Shown here: piece by piece, positions 52,242-61,786 of the stretch
Layout: each line of letters starts with the position of its first letter
How positions within the stretch are numbered: the stretch's first letter is position 1
Assembly (NCBI RefSeq): GCF_001634365.1
Contig: NZ_CP014578.1
Span: 1,798,001-1,862,000 of the forward strand
Length of the DNA stretch: 64,000 bases
Source of the DNA: Paraburkholderia phytofirmans OLGA172
Lineage (GTDB): Bacteria > Pseudomonadota > Gammaproteobacteria > Burkholderiales > Burkholderiaceae
Reading direction: 5' to 3'
Translations under genes and position numbers: made by a program
Notes under the pieces: generated by a model
The model's input: the letters and a program-made list of their open reading frames with translations, nothing else
Database searches by the model: none
What the model was told of the DNA's origin: nothing

Positions 52242-55200
52242 GCGGCGCCGTTCACCATCACGCGCTGGTCGCGCAAGAGCTCGACGTCTTCGCCTGTTCG
52301 CTCGACGGCGTCAATCAGATCGAGGCGTCGGCGGGAACCGGCAAGACCTGGAACATCTGCGCGTTGTACGTGCGCCTGCTGCTCGAAAAGAACCTGAACG
52401 CCGATCAGATTCTTGTCGTGACCTTTACGAAGGCGGCGACCGCGGAGTTGCACGAGCGGATTCGCCGGCGGCTCGCGGAACTGGACCGGGCTATCGATAC
52501 GGACGACGACGGTGGCGATCCGTTTATCCGGCGCCTCTTTGAAACGACCCTTGCGCCGGAGCGCGGCATCGATCGCGAGACCGCGTTGAAGGTCGTACGC
52601 CGCGCACTGCGCACGTTCGACCAGGCCGCGATTCACACCATTCACGCGTTCTGTCAGCGTGCCTTGCAGGAGGCGCCGTTCGCCGCGGCCATGCCGTTCG
52701 CCTTCGAAATGGAAGCCGACGACGCTGCCTTGCGTTTCGACATGGCGGCCGATTTCTGGCGCGAGCAGGTAGAACCAGTGGCCTACGCGCATCCTGCGTT
52801 TGCCGCATGGCTGGTGGCCAAACGCGCCGGCCCCGCGTCGCTCGATGAGCAACTCGCGCGGCGCCTGAAGAAGCCGTTGGCGCAGTTGCGCTGGGGCAAG
52901 ATCGATTCAGGTGGAAACGATGCCGATCCGCAGGCGGGTTTCGATGCTGCCTGCGCCATGTGGCAGGCGGAACGAGACGCGATCGTCAGTCTGCTTGGAC
53001 AAGCGCAGGACCGTCTGAGCAAGACCTCGCACAAGCCTGACCTCGTGAGCGCCGCGATCGCCGCGTGGACCGAATACCTCGCCCAGGGCGATTGTCATGC
53101 GCCGCCGCCCAAGGCTGCGTTGAAGCTGACGGCTTCGGCGTTGAAGAAGGCCACCAAGATCAAGTTCGAACCGCCTGAACATCCGTTCTTCGAGCACGCG
53201 GAAGCGCTGGCCGCAGCCGTGGTTGCCGCCGAAGCCGCGCAACGCGCGCGCTGGCTCTCGCTCGTAGAAACCTGGCTCGACTACGCGCCCGCCGAGCTGG
53301 TGGCGCGCAAACGCACGCGCCGGGTGGTGTCGTTCGACGATCTGCTGTCCAACCTGTATCGCGCGCTCGCGGCCAACCCCTGGCTTGCCGATGCTTTGCG
53401 CACGCGTTATCCGGCCGCGCTGATCGACGAGTTTCAGGATACCGATCCGTTGCAGTTCGCGATCTTCAGCCGCATTTTCGCGCCGGCCGGCCCGTTGTTT
53501 CTGGTCGGCGATCCGAAGCAGGCGATCTACAGTTTCCGCGCGGCGGATTTGCATACCTATCTGGCGGCACGTGCGGCGGCTTCGGCGTGCTACACGCTCG
53601 CGGTCAATCAGCGTTCGACCGCGCCGATCGTCGAGGCCTGCAACCGGCTGTTCGAAGCCAATCCCCAAGCGTTCGTGCTCGACGGTCTCGACTATCAGCC
53701 GGTGCGGGCTGGCGAGCGGCGCCGTCCTCCTTTTTCCGAACCCGAGGCGAGCGCGGGCGACTTTCGCATCTGGACCCTGCCACAAGGCGACGCCGCGTCG
53801 ACCAAACGCGAAGCACAGCGCGCGGCGAGCGAAGCCTGCGCCGCGGAGATCGTGCGGCTCCTGCGCGGTGCGCGCGAAGGGTCGGTGACGATCGGCGACG
53901 CGCCGCTCGCGCCGGGCAATATCGCGGTGCTCGTGCAAACGCATAAGCAGGGCAGTCTGATCAAGCGTGTGCTGGCGTCGTGGGGTGTCGGCAGCGTCGA
54001 ACTGGCGCAGGCCTCGGTGTTCGCGACGCTCGACGCCGAGCAGATCGAACGCGTGCTGGCCGCGGTCGATACACCGGGCGATCTGCGCCGTTTGCGCGCC
54101 GCGCTCGCCACCGACTGGCTCGGCCTCGATGCCGCCGCGTTGTGGCACCTCGAGCAGGTCGCCGACGCGCCGGCGCCAGCCGGCGATCCCGCGCATGCCG
54201 CGGACGCGATGGGTTGGGTCGAACGTTTCTCGCGCTATCGCACGCTATGGCACGAGCGCGGCTTCGCCTTGATGTGGCGCACGCTGATGCGCGAACTGCG
54301 AGTCGCACAACGCCTGGTGGCCGGACCGGACGGCGAGCGCCGTCTGACGAACGTGAATCATCTGGCCGAACTCGTACAGGCGCGTGCCGCCACGCAACCC
54401 GGCATCGCACCGACATTGCGCTGGCTTGCCGCGCAACGTACGCAAGGTGGTGGCGAAGATGCGCAATTGCGGCTCGAGTCGGATCGCAACCTTGTGCAGA
54501 TCGTCACCGTGCACAAGTCGAAAGGGCTGGAATATGCGGTTGTGTTCTGTCCGTTTCTGAACGACGGTGCGCTGCGCGAGCCGCCATCCTCCGGTTTGCC
54601 CGATGCGCGCGAGTATCACGACGAAACGGGCGGCGCCGTGCTGCACTACGGTTGCGATGACGAAGAGGCCGAACGCGCGTCACGTTACGCCGCGCGCGAA
54701 CAGGCGGCGGAGCGGGCGCGGCTCGTCTATGTGGCGCTGACGCGCGCGGTGTATCGCTGCTATCTGGTTGCCGGTACTTATCTTTCGTCGCGCTCCACCA
54801 AGGAGTCGCGCCGCAGCGTGTTGAACTGGCTGGTGGGGGGCGGCGGTCACAACTTTGACGATTGGCTCACCGATCCGCCCGACGAAGCCGCCTTGTCCGA
54901 GCGATGGCGCGCATTGGCGGGCGGCCCGATCACGTTGCAGGCGTTACCGAAAGTGGAGCGCCGTGTGCCGTTGGAAAGCCTTCAGGATAGCGGCGCACGG
55001 ATGCAGGCGCGCGCTAGCCGGCGGCCGTTGCGCGATCAGTGGCGCATGGCGAGCTTCAGCGGCTTGATCGCCGCCGGTGGCAAAGCCGAAGAGGCGCATA
55101 CGCCGGTGGAAGAGGTGCGTCCCGATCACGATGAGATCGCCGATGCGCTCGTACCTGCGCCGTTGCCGGTGCCGCAAGCGCCGACCTACGCGGAGGACGA

Positions 55201-55930
55201 CATTCTCGCGTTTCCACGCGGCGCGGCGGCGGGCGACTGTCTGCACCGCATGTTCGAACTCGCGGATTTCACCGATCCGCATACGTGGCCGGATGCGATC
55301 CGGGGCGCTTTGCGCGAGCGCCCGGCGCCGGCCGTGTCCGAACTCGCGGCACGTTTGCCCGCCATGATGCATAAGCTGATCGCGGACGTCGTGACCACCG
55401 AGCTCGTCCCCGGCATGGCGCTCGCCAGGCTGAATCCGCGGCGGCGCCTGAATGAACTCGAATTTCTGTTTGCCGCGCCGTCGCTCGATTTTCCGGCGTT
55501 GCGCGAGCTGCTGATCGAACACGGCTATCCCGACGTTGCGCTGGAACCCGGCGTGTTGCGCGGTTTCGTCAAAGGATTTATCGACATGATCGTCGAGCAC
55601 GACGGACGCTTCTGGATCGTCGACTGGAAGTCGAACCATCTGGGCGACACCGCCGCCGACTACGCCGCGGCGCCGCTCGAAGCGGCCATGGCGAGCCACG
55701 CGTATCACCTGCAGGCGCTGCTCTATACGGTGGCGCTGCATCGCTATCTGAAAACGCGGGTGCGCGATTATGCGTACGACACGCACATCGGCGGCTATCT
55801 CTACCTGTTCGTGCGCGGCGTTCGTCCGCACTGGCGCGATGCCGACGGGGCGGCGGGCGTTCATATGCGGCGGCCTGCATTCGAACTGGTGGCGCTGCTC
55901 GATGCGGCGATGATCGGAGGTGTCGCATGA
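52238..55930 (+). CDS. recB: Exodeoxyribonuclease V beta subunit RecB
   Basis: 1230 residues (E. coli 1180). UvrD-type helicase motifs: Walker A IEASAGTGKTWNI, DEFQDTDPLQFAIF, GDPKQAIYSFRAADLHTY, TVHKSKGLEYAVVFCPF, and RLVYVALTRAVYRCYLVAG. The C-terminal nuclease domain has the catalytic Asp and Lys in FIDMIVEHDGRFWIVDWKSN. It is the 3'-5' helicase and nuclease of the RecBCD recombinational repair complex. Overlaps both neighbours by four bases. Confidence 0.96.
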   Translation: MSGAVHHHALVAQELDVFACSLDGVNQIEASAGTGKTWNICALYVRLLLEKNLNADQILVVTFTKAATAELHERIRRRLAELDRAIDTDDDGGDPFIRRLFETTLAPERGIDRETALKVVRRALRTFDQAAIHTIHAFCQRALQEAPFAAAMPFAFEMEADDAALRFDMAADFWREQVEPVAYAHPAFAAWLVAKRAGPASLDEQLARRLKKPLAQLRWGKIDSGGNDADPQAGFDAACAMWQAERDAIVSLLGQAQDRLSKTSHKPDLVSAAIAAWTEYLAQGDCHAPPPKAALKLTASALKKATKIKFEPPEHPFFEHAEALAAAVVAAEAAQRARWLSLVETWLDYAPAELVARKRTRRVVSFDDLLSNLYRALAANPWLADALRTRYPAALIDEFQDTDPLQFAIFSRIFAPAGPLFLVGDPKQAIYSFRAADLHTYLAARAAASACYTLAVNQRSTAPIVEACNRLFEANPQAFVLDGLDYQPVRAGERRRPPFSEPEASAGDFRIWTLPQGDAASTKREAQRAASEACAAEIVRLLRGAREGSVTIGDAPLAPGNIAVLVQTHKQGSLIKRVLASWGVGSVELAQASVFATLDAEQIERVLAAVDTPGDLRRLRAALATDWLGLDAAALWHLEQVADAPAPAGDPAHAADAMGWVERFSRYRTLWHERGFALMWRTLMRELRVAQRLVAGPDGERRLTNVNHLAELVQARAATQPGIAPTLRWLAAQRTQGGGEDAQLRLESDRNLVQIVTVHKSKGLEYAVVFCPFLNDGALREPPSSGLPDAREYHDETGGAVLHYGCDDEEAERASRYAAREQAAERARLVYVALTRAVYRCYLVAGTYLSSRSTKESRRSVLNWLVGGGGHNFDDWLTDPPDEAALSERWRALAGGPITLQALPKVERRVPLESLQDSGARMQARASRRPLRDQWRMASFSGLIAAGGKAEEAHTPVEEVRPDHDEIADALVPAPLPVPQAPTYAEDDILAFPRGAAAGDCLHRMFELADFTDPHTWPDAIRGALRERPAPAVSELAARLPAMMHKLIADVVTTELVPGMALARLNPRRRLNELEFLFAAPSLDFPALRELLIEHGYPDVALEPGVLRGFVKGFIDMIVEHDGRFWIVDWKSNHLGDTAADYAAAPLEAAMASHAYHLQALLYTVALHRYLKTRVRDYAYDTHIGGYLYLFVRGVRPHWRDADGAAGVHMRRPAFELVALLDAAMIGGVA

Positions 55931-58068
55931 GCACGTTCGAGCGGAACTCTTCCGCGCCGCCGGAGCTGGACGACATCGGGGTGAATTTACCGGCGCCGGC
56001 CGACTTCAGCACCGCGCTTGCCGAAGGGTTCGCGCGCCGCATCGGCATTTTGGCGCGGCGCGGCGGCGCGTCGGGCGAGGCGGTGAAGTGGGCGGCGCGG
56101 GCCGCCTTCGCGGCGAGCCGCGCGACGGCCGAAGGGCACGTGTGCCTGCCGCTTGCCGTGCTGGCGCGACGCTTCGATGCGCCGAGCGCACAAGTGCGCG
56201 CGGCGCTGTTCGCGAGCGGCATGGTCAGCGACGGTTCGCAAAGCGCCGCGGCGTTGCGGCCGCTGGTGATCGATGGGCAACAGCGGCTGTATCTGGCGCG
56301 CTACTACGACTACGAGCGGCGTCTCGCGCGCTCACTGGTTATGCATGCGGACGGGGGCTCCGGCGCAGGTGTGAGCACGGACACGGACACCCAAACGCTG
56401 CACGAGCGTCTGCTGCGCTACTTCGGGCCGCCGCAGGACGACGAGGTAGACTGGCAACGCGTCGCGGCAGTCATGGCGCTGTCTGGGCGGTTGACCATCG
56501 TCAGCGGCGGGCCGGGCACCGGCAAGACTACGACGATAGTCGGCGTGCTCGCCTGTTTGCTCGATGCGCGGACCGATCTGCGCATTGCATTGGCGGCGCC
56601 CACCGGCAAAGCCGCGCAACGGATGCAGGAAGCCTTGATCGCACGTGCCGGCGATTTGCCCCCCGAACTCGCCGCGCGCTTGCCGCAGACGTCGTACACC
56701 TTGCATCGGCTGCTCGGTTCCGGGCCGGCCGGGCGCTTCCGGCATCATCGCGACAACCCGCTGCCTTACGACGTTGTCGTGATCGACGAGGCGTCGATGA
56801 TCGACGTCGCGATGGCGGCGCATCTGCTCGATGCCATTGCGCCGCAGACCCGTCTGGTGATGCTGGGCGACAAGGACCAACTTGCCGCCGTCGAGGCCGG
56901 CGCGGTGTTCGCCGAGCTCAGCGCACGGCCTGCTTTTACGCCGAATGGACTGCAGCGGATCGCCGAGGCGCTTGGCATTGAAGCGGCGCGCTTGTCGCAA
57001 GCACTGCCGGGCGTATCGAGCGGCTTTGACGGGGAGGCTGACGATCTTTTCGCGCATGCGGATGCGCCGGACGATTTCGATACACTGCCTGACGACTTGT
57101 TTGTCGACGCCGATGCACGGCGCGCATTCGGCGGACTACCCGGCGACGATCTCTTTGCGAGCAGGCCGGCGCCGGCTACGGGAGCGCAATTGTCGCGGTC
57201 GTCTTCGCGATCGTCATCGGGATCGCCTTCGCCGGCTCAAAACCCACTCGCCGATTGCGTCATCTGGCTCGAGCGTAACTATCGGTTCGGTCTCGAATCG
57301 CCGATCGGTCGCTTGTCGCTCGCGATTCGCAACGGCGCGGCCGGCGTGGCGCTCGAAGCCCTGCGCATCGATCCTGCCGAACCTTGCGCAGCGGCGTTGT
57401 ACGAAGACACGCATGCGACGCTTGCCGAGCGCACCGTCGCGCGGCTTGCCGCCGGTTTCGCGGCGTACGCGGAGGCGCTCGCCGAAGCGCTAGCCGCTGA
57501 AACACCGGACCCATTGCCGCTCTTCGATGCGCTGAACCGCTTTCGAATTCTGTGTGCGACGCGTTCGGGGCCGCGTGGCGTCGATCAGGTGAATGCCGCA
57601 ATGGCCGCGCAGGTGCGGCGCTCGGCGAGCGTGACACTGGCGGTAGGCGCGCATTGGTTCGCCGGACGCCCCGTGATGGTCACGCGCAACGATTACGCGC
57701 TCGGGCTGTTCAACGGCGACATCGGTATTGCACTGCCGGGTGTGGGCGGTGCGTTGCGCGTCTATTTCCGTACCGGCGACGGCGGTCTGCGAGCCGTATC
57801 GCCTGCTGCGCTGCCGCCGCACGATACGGCATTCGCGCTCACGGTCCATAAGTCGCAGGGTTCGGAGTTCCAGCATGCGGTGTTGATGCTGCCGTCGGTG
57901 TTCAGCCGCGTGTTGTCACGCGAACTCGTGTACACGGCAATTACCCGCGCGCGTGAGCGGGTGGAGGTGATCGGCGCGCGCGCCGTGCTGGCGCAAGCCA
58001 TTGCGACGCCGACGCAGCGTGATTCGGGTTTGGCCGCGCGAATTGCGGAGGCGTGGTGCGCCGCCTAG
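55927..58068 (+). CDS. recD: Exodeoxyribonuclease V alpha subunit RecD
   Basis: 713 residues, about 100 more than E. coli RecD. The 5'-3' helicase motifs are present: Walker A SGGPGTGKTTTIVGVL, VIDEASMIDVAMAAHLLDA, LGDKDQLAAVEAGAVFAEL, and the C-terminal FALTVHKSQGSEFQHAVLML and RELVYTAITRARERVEVIG. The extra length is an acidic then Ser-rich insertion (about residues 358-435) with three DDLF motifs at 372-375, 389-392 and 407-410, placed between helicase motifs III and IV. The insert also marks the middle of the protein as likely disordered there. Last gene of the operon. Confidence 0.95.
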   Translation: MSTFERNSSAPPELDDIGVNLPAPADFSTALAEGFARRIGILARRGGASGEAVKWAARAAFAASRATAEGHVCLPLAVLARRFDAPSAQVRAALFASGMVSDGSQSAAALRPLVIDGQQRLYLARYYDYERRLARSLVMHADGGSGAGVSTDTDTQTLHERLLRYFGPPQDDEVDWQRVAAVMALSGRLTIVSGGPGTGKTTTIVGVLACLLDARTDLRIALAAPTGKAAQRMQEALIARAGDLPPELAARLPQTSYTLHRLLGSGPAGRFRHHRDNPLPYDVVVIDEASMIDVAMAAHLLDAIAPQTRLVMLGDKDQLAAVEAGAVFAELSARPAFTPNGLQRIAEALGIEAARLSQALPGVSSGFDGEADDLFAHADAPDDFDTLPDDLFVDADARRAFGGLPGDDLFASRPAPATGAQLSRSSSRSSSGSPSPAQNPLADCVIWLERNYRFGLESPIGRLSLAIRNGAAGVALEALRIDPAEPCAAALYEDTHATLAERTVARLAAGFAAYAEALAEALAAETPDPLPLFDALNRFRILCATRSGPRGVDQVNAAMAAQVRRSASVTLAVGAHWFAGRPVMVTRNDYALGLFNGDIGIALPGVGGALRVYFRTGDGGLRAVSPAALPPHDTAFALTVHKSQGSEFQHAVLMLPSVFSRVLSRELVYTAITRARERVEVIGARAVLAQAIATPTQRDSGLAARIAEAWCAA

Positions 58069-58165
58069 CAGCATGGCGTGGGCAACGCCCGTGTTCGTTC
58101 GCGGGCTCAGCAAGGAGTGCGGGCGAGTCGGACAGTCCGGGTGGCGCGAGCAGGCGAGGCAACGT

Positions 58166-58226
58166 GGGCAACCGGGCAACCGGGCAGCCAAGCAGCCAAG
58201 CAGCCAAGCAGCCAAGCAGCCAAGCC
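58166..58226. repeat. 8-bp tandem repeat downstream of recD
   Basis: Period-8 array: two units GGGCAACC, one GGGCAGCC, then four units AAGCAGCC and a partial copy. It fills the convergent spacer between recD and the VC0807-type gene. Confidence 0.85.
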
Positions 58227-58229
58227 CCC

Positions 58230-58871
58230 TCAGCTCGCGATCCCGCCCGGTTGCACGCGCACCTCGACCCGGCTGCGCATGGTCTTGCGGTACCACAGCG
58301 TCCATAGCGCCAAGGCGCCGTAAATGCCATAGCCGATGAACGGCGAGACCACCAGAAAGCGCTCGATCGGCCAGGTGAGCGCCATCCATGCGCGCAGCGC
58401 CGTTTCACCGGTCAGGCCGACGCCCCATACCAGCGTTATGAACCGCATTGCACTGACGAGAGCCGGCCGCTCGCGCCACAACGTTTCGAAGCGCGCGGCG
58501 CCGCCTTCCATCTCACGGGCGACGGTGGCGCGTGCGAGATAGAAGATCAGCGGGCGGCGCATCGGCAACGACAGCAGAAACACAACGCCCACCGCGCCGG
58601 ACACCAGCGACTCGCGCAGCAACAGCATGCGGGGACTGCCGCCCAGCGCCATTGCCGCGACCGACAGCACGATGCCTGCCACGACCATCACGCTGAGCGC
58701 GTCGACGCGTCGAAAGCGAACCAGTTCGATCAGGCTCCAGGCGATCGGCGGTACAGCGGAGGCTATCAGCGCGCCGGTTTCGCCCAGGTGCGGCAGCGCA
58801 AGGCGGTAAGCCAGCCACGGCAGCAGAAAGTTGACGGCCAGTTCCAGCACAAGACCCGGACGGAGCTTCAT
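58230..58871 (-). CDS. VC0807-like integral membrane protein
   Basis: 213 residues with about six hydrophobic helices. Family-like segments are SAVPPIAWSLIELVRFRRVD, LLRESLVSGAVGVVFLLSL and MRRPLIFYLARATVA, as in VC0807/septation-protein-A-like proteins of unknown function. Single gene. The start at 58871 follows from the hydrophobic N-terminus (MKLRPGLVLELAVNFLLPWL). Confidence 0.72.
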   Translation of the reverse strand: MKLRPGLVLELAVNFLLPWLAYRLALPHLGETGALIASAVPPIAWSLIELVRFRRVDALSVMVVAGIVLSVAAMALGGSPRMLLLRESLVSGAVGVVFLLSLPMRRPLIFYLARATVAREMEGGAARFETLWRERPALVSAMRFITLVWGVGLTGETALRAWMALTWPIERFLVVSPFIGYGIYGALALWTLWYRKTMRSRVEVRVQPGGIAS

Positions 58872-59022
58872 ATTAATTTACGCTGTAAGCGAAAACTGCA
58901 GTATCGGTGAACCGGCTGGGCCGAGGCAAATAGTTTTTCGCATCGACGGGCGCGCCCGATAGTCCGTAGTCGGTAATCGGCTACGCCCTGTGTACACTTG
59001 TGTCTCCTAGCTCAATCCAGTC

Positions 59023-59427
59023 ATGACATCCCGCTATCCAATCCCGCCCAACGAAATCGAATTGACCGCAGTGCGCGCGCAAGGAGCGGGCGGTCAGAAC
59101 GTCAATAAGGTCTCAAGTGCCATCCATCTGCGTTTTGACGTGCAGGCGTCGTCGTTGCCGGAGGTGCTGAAGATGCGCCTGCTCGCGCTGTCCGATCATA
59201 GGCTCACGCGCGACGGGGTGGTGATCATCAAGGCGCAGGAGCATCGCACTCAGGAAATGAACCGTGCGGCGGCGCTGGCGCGGCTCGATGAACTGATCGA
59301 AAGCGTCAGCGTGACGAAGAAGCCGCGCGTCGCGACCCGGCCGACGCGCGCCTCGAATCGGCGCCGCCTCGACAGCAAGACCCGGCGCAGCGAGATCAAG
59401 TCCGGCCGCGGGCGGGTAGAGGATTGA
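59023..59427 (+). CDS. arfB: Alternative ribosome-rescue factor ArfB (YaeJ-type peptidyl-tRNA hydrolase)
   Basis: 134 residues. The catalytic GGQ (residues 23-25, in RAQGAGGQNVNKVSSAIHL) is the release-factor motif, and the basic tail (TRPTRASNRRRLDSKTRRS) is the part that enters the empty mRNA channel of stalled ribosomes. It hydrolyses peptidyl-tRNA on non-stop complexes. It ends in the tandem repeat at 59427. Confidence 0.93.
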   Translation: MTSRYPIPPNEIELTAVRAQGAGGQNVNKVSSAIHLRFDVQASSLPEVLKMRLLALSDHRLTRDGVVIIKAQEHRTQEMNRAAALARLDELIESVSVTKKPRVATRPTRASNRRRLDSKTRRSEIKSGRGRVED

Positions 59428-59466
59428 AGGGACTAAAGGGACTAAAGGGGCTAAAGGGACTAAAGG
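59427..59466. repeat. 9-bp tandem repeat downstream of arfB
   Basis: Four units of AAGGGACTA (one with GGGGC in place of GGGAC) plus a partial fifth, starting at the last base of the arfB stop codon. It lies in the convergent spacer with the EAL gene. Confidence 0.85.
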
Positions 59467-59484
59467 CGGCTGACCCGGTCAGGC

Positions 59485-60804
59485 TCAGCGTTTGCCGCCG
59501 CGTTCGCCAGAACGCGTATCGGCCGGCGCCGTCGCCGGCACAAAGTCGACGCAAAGCACATGCGTGCCATCACGGTCGAATGCGATTGCCGCGGTATAGC
59601 AGTCCTGGCCATCCGCGAGCGAATAGTGCGGCCCCATCATGGCGACGCGCCCCGGCGCGGCGAGCGCATGCTTGAAATACGCCCGCCGCGACCAGTTGCA
59701 GTGCGTATCGGTGTAGAGCGGCGCGAGCCGCAGCGGAGGGGGAGGCACCGAGGTGGCCGTAATCGACGCTTGCGTCTGTTCGCCTTGACCGTCGGTGATG
59801 AACACCCGGCGCGCTTCGCGCAGATGCCACACTTTTTGTGCCGCCTGCCGTAGATCGCCGGTGGCTTTGAAGGCGTCCGCGGCGGCGAGCACGGCTTCGG
59901 CGAACCCTTCGAAGCCAAGCCGCTGGTGGCCGGCATGGTCGAGTTCAAAAGCGGCGAATTTGCTCCACATCGACCCGATCAGCGCCGGTACCCTGGCGCA
60001 CGCAGCCTGCACCGAACTCTGCGGCTGGCCGAGCCAGAAGCCCTGCACGAAATCGACGTCGGCCTGCATCAGAATCATCAACTCTTCGTCGGTTTCGACG
60101 CCTTCGGCCAGCACCAGCGTACCGGACTGATGGAGCATCGCAATCAGATGGCTGATCATCGAGTCGTCGCCTTCACGCTTGCCCGCACGGGCGACCAGCG
60201 AGCGGTCGAGTTTCACGATGTCGGGACGAAAGCGCCACACACGGTCGAAGTTCGAAAACCCGGTGCCGAAGTCGTCGATCGCAATCAGGAAATCGCGTGG
60301 CTGTGACGCCGCGAGCATGCTGGCGACGGCGGATTCATCGTCGGCAGGTTGTTCGAGTACTTCGATGACAATGCGCTCCTGCGGCAGGCCGAAGTGCGCC
60401 GAGAGCTCATCGATGAAGGTGCGCTGCGGCCAGCCGGTTTCGAACACCTGCGGACGCGTATTCAGAAACAGCCACCCGGTACTGATGCCTTGTTCCATGA
60501 AATTCGCCACATGCAGGCAGCGCGCGATGCGGTCGAGTTCGCGTGCGTCGGCGGCCGAGCGTGTGCCGGAGAAAAGCACTTCCGGCGACACCGGCAAGCC
60601 GACCGGATCGAACGCGCGCAGCAGGCCCTCATAGCCGACCACACGCTGATACGTGACGGACAGCACCGGCTGGAACACGCTGTGCAAGGTCAGCGCGCGC
60701 CATGTCGCGGTCCAGCCGGACTTGTCCCGGACCAGATGTGGGAGCAGGCCGCTCAGGGTCAATTCGCTGACGGTTGGCATAAAGGCGGGCATGAGAGCGG
60801 ACAT
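59485..60804 (-). CDS. EAL-domain cyclic di-GMP phosphodiesterase with C-terminal sensor-like domain
   Basis: 439 residues. The EAL domain (about residues 40-265) keeps most catalytic features: YEGLLRA in place of EALLR, IVIEVLEQ, the DDFGTGFSNF loop, IVKLDRS, LAEGVETDEEL and QGFWLG. It probably cleaves c-di-GMP and opposes the diguanylate cyclase at 27947. The C-terminal 170 residues are not EAL; segments such as WSRRAYFKHALAAPGRVAMM and the CYTAAIAFDRDG stretch resemble a PDC/Cache-type ligand domain. No membrane helix was seen, which is unusual for such a domain. Confidence 0.82.
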   Translation of the reverse strand: MSALMPAFMPTVSELTLSGLLPHLVRDKSGWTATWRALTLHSVFQPVLSVTYQRVVGYEGLLRAFDPVGLPVSPEVLFSGTRSAADARELDRIARCLHVANFMEQGISTGWLFLNTRPQVFETGWPQRTFIDELSAHFGLPQERIVIEVLEQPADDESAVASMLAASQPRDFLIAIDDFGTGFSNFDRVWRFRPDIVKLDRSLVARAGKREGDDSMISHLIAMLHQSGTLVLAEGVETDEELMILMQADVDFVQGFWLGQPQSSVQAACARVPALIGSMWSKFAAFELDHAGHQRLGFEGFAEAVLAAADAFKATGDLRQAAQKVWHLREARRVFITDGQGEQTQASITATSVPPPPLRLAPLYTDTHCNWSRRAYFKHALAAPGRVAMMGPHYSLADGQDCYTAAIAFDRDGTHVLCVDFVPATAPADTRSGERGGKR

Positions 60805-61355
60805 AGTGCCATCGCGGCAAGCGGGTGACGGGGCGCGCGAACCGATTCAGCGCGCAACGGATGCACAGCCCGGGCGTCGGCAGGGTAAGGTAGGTACAAC
60901 CTGGGAACGCGGAGAGCAATGCCAGCCATGCTGGACTCCGGCGGGATTAGTCAAAACCAGTCTAGCAGTTTGCACTTTGCATGAATGTGCGGGCTATCAC
61001 AGACGCGGGACGTGGCCGATTGCCCGGCAAACCGGCCGTAGCGCGGTAGCCGGCCTGGGCGTCGCGGGTGTTTCGCGTGAGCTTCGCACCCGTTTGCGGC
61101 GCGCAGGATCGATCATTTCGAACGCAATCAATCGCGCATATGAAGCCGAGGGTAGCAGGGCGGTGAGTGGCCACCCGCCAAACTCCAGGCAAGGACGGTG
61201 CACAGACGTTTCTCGCACGCGAAAGGCTTTGCATCAGGGTAAGCCAGCCGCCACGCTCGCTTGCCCGCCGCGATTGCCCGCCGCGCGTGGCCGCCTGCAG
61301 GTTTGGCGGGGGGCGCGTATGCTGCTGCTTTTCGTGAAAAAAACGGACGGCAGGC
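60805..61355. other. 551-base spacer without a recognisable gene
   Basis: Between the divergent EAL gene and the small monooxygenase gene. Open frames on both strands lack family similarity and good ribosome-binding sites. The G/C-rich right end carries a direct repeat (CCCGCCGCG twice near 61265-61285). It presumably holds the promoters of both neighbours; no clear promoter pair could be assigned. Confidence 0.5.
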
Positions 61356-61646
61356 ATGGCGGAAATCGCGGTGGTCGCAATCTCGGTGGCAAAGCCGGGC
61401 TATGAAGAGCAAGTACGCGAAGCGCTTGAAGGCATCGTGGGCCCGACGCGCAAAGAGCAAGGTGCGCTTCAATACGATCTGCATCGTGACGTGCAGGAGC
61501 CGCGCCGGTTCGTGTTTGTCGAGCGTTGGGAAAGTCAGGAAGCGCTGGCCGCGCATGCCCGATCCGCGCACATTGCGGCTTATATGGAAACGGTGGCGGA
61601 TTGGGTCGAACACGCGGAAATCCGGGTCGTGTCGAAGATCGCGTAG
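61356..61646 (+). CDS. ABM-family small monooxygenase-like protein
   Basis: 96 residues. The ferredoxin-like ABM (antibiotic biosynthesis monooxygenase) fold is recognisable from VAISVAKPGYEEQVREALEG, GALQYDLHRDVQEPRRFVFV and ERWESQEALAAHARSAHIAA. Family members are quinol or heme monooxygenases or have unknown roles. It is a single gene. Confidence 0.82.
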   Translation: MAEIAVVAISVAKPGYEEQVREALEGIVGPTRKEQGALQYDLHRDVQEPRRFVFVERWESQEALAAHARSAHIAAYMETVADWVEHAEIRVVSKIA

Positions 61647-61654
61647 GCGCTTAA

Positions 61655-61734
61655 GGGGTGAACAACGGGAGCGAACAGCGAGGGGGAATAGCGAGGGGGA
61701 ATAGCGAGGGGCGAACAGCGGGGGGCGAACAGCG
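61655..61734. repeat. 13/14-bp tandem repeat between convergent genes
   Basis: Five units of 14, 13, 13, 14 and 14 bases with consensus AGGGGG(C)GAAtAGCG from 61667 to 61734, preceded by a degenerate copy at 61655. It lies in the convergent spacer between the ABM gene and the 85-residue gene. Confidence 0.8.
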
Positions 61735-61786
61735 GCGAGCGGGCTGTCAGGCCGGATCCGGCCTGTGCGGCGCTCGCCGTTTATCT

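Noticed and set aside
58166..58226. CRISPR-like array
   Set aside because: Units are 8 bases in direct contact with no spacers; this is a simple tandem repeat.
60962..61357. 131-residue minus-strand frame in the EAL/ABM spacer
   Set aside because: No ribosome-binding site and a composition of random high-GC translation.
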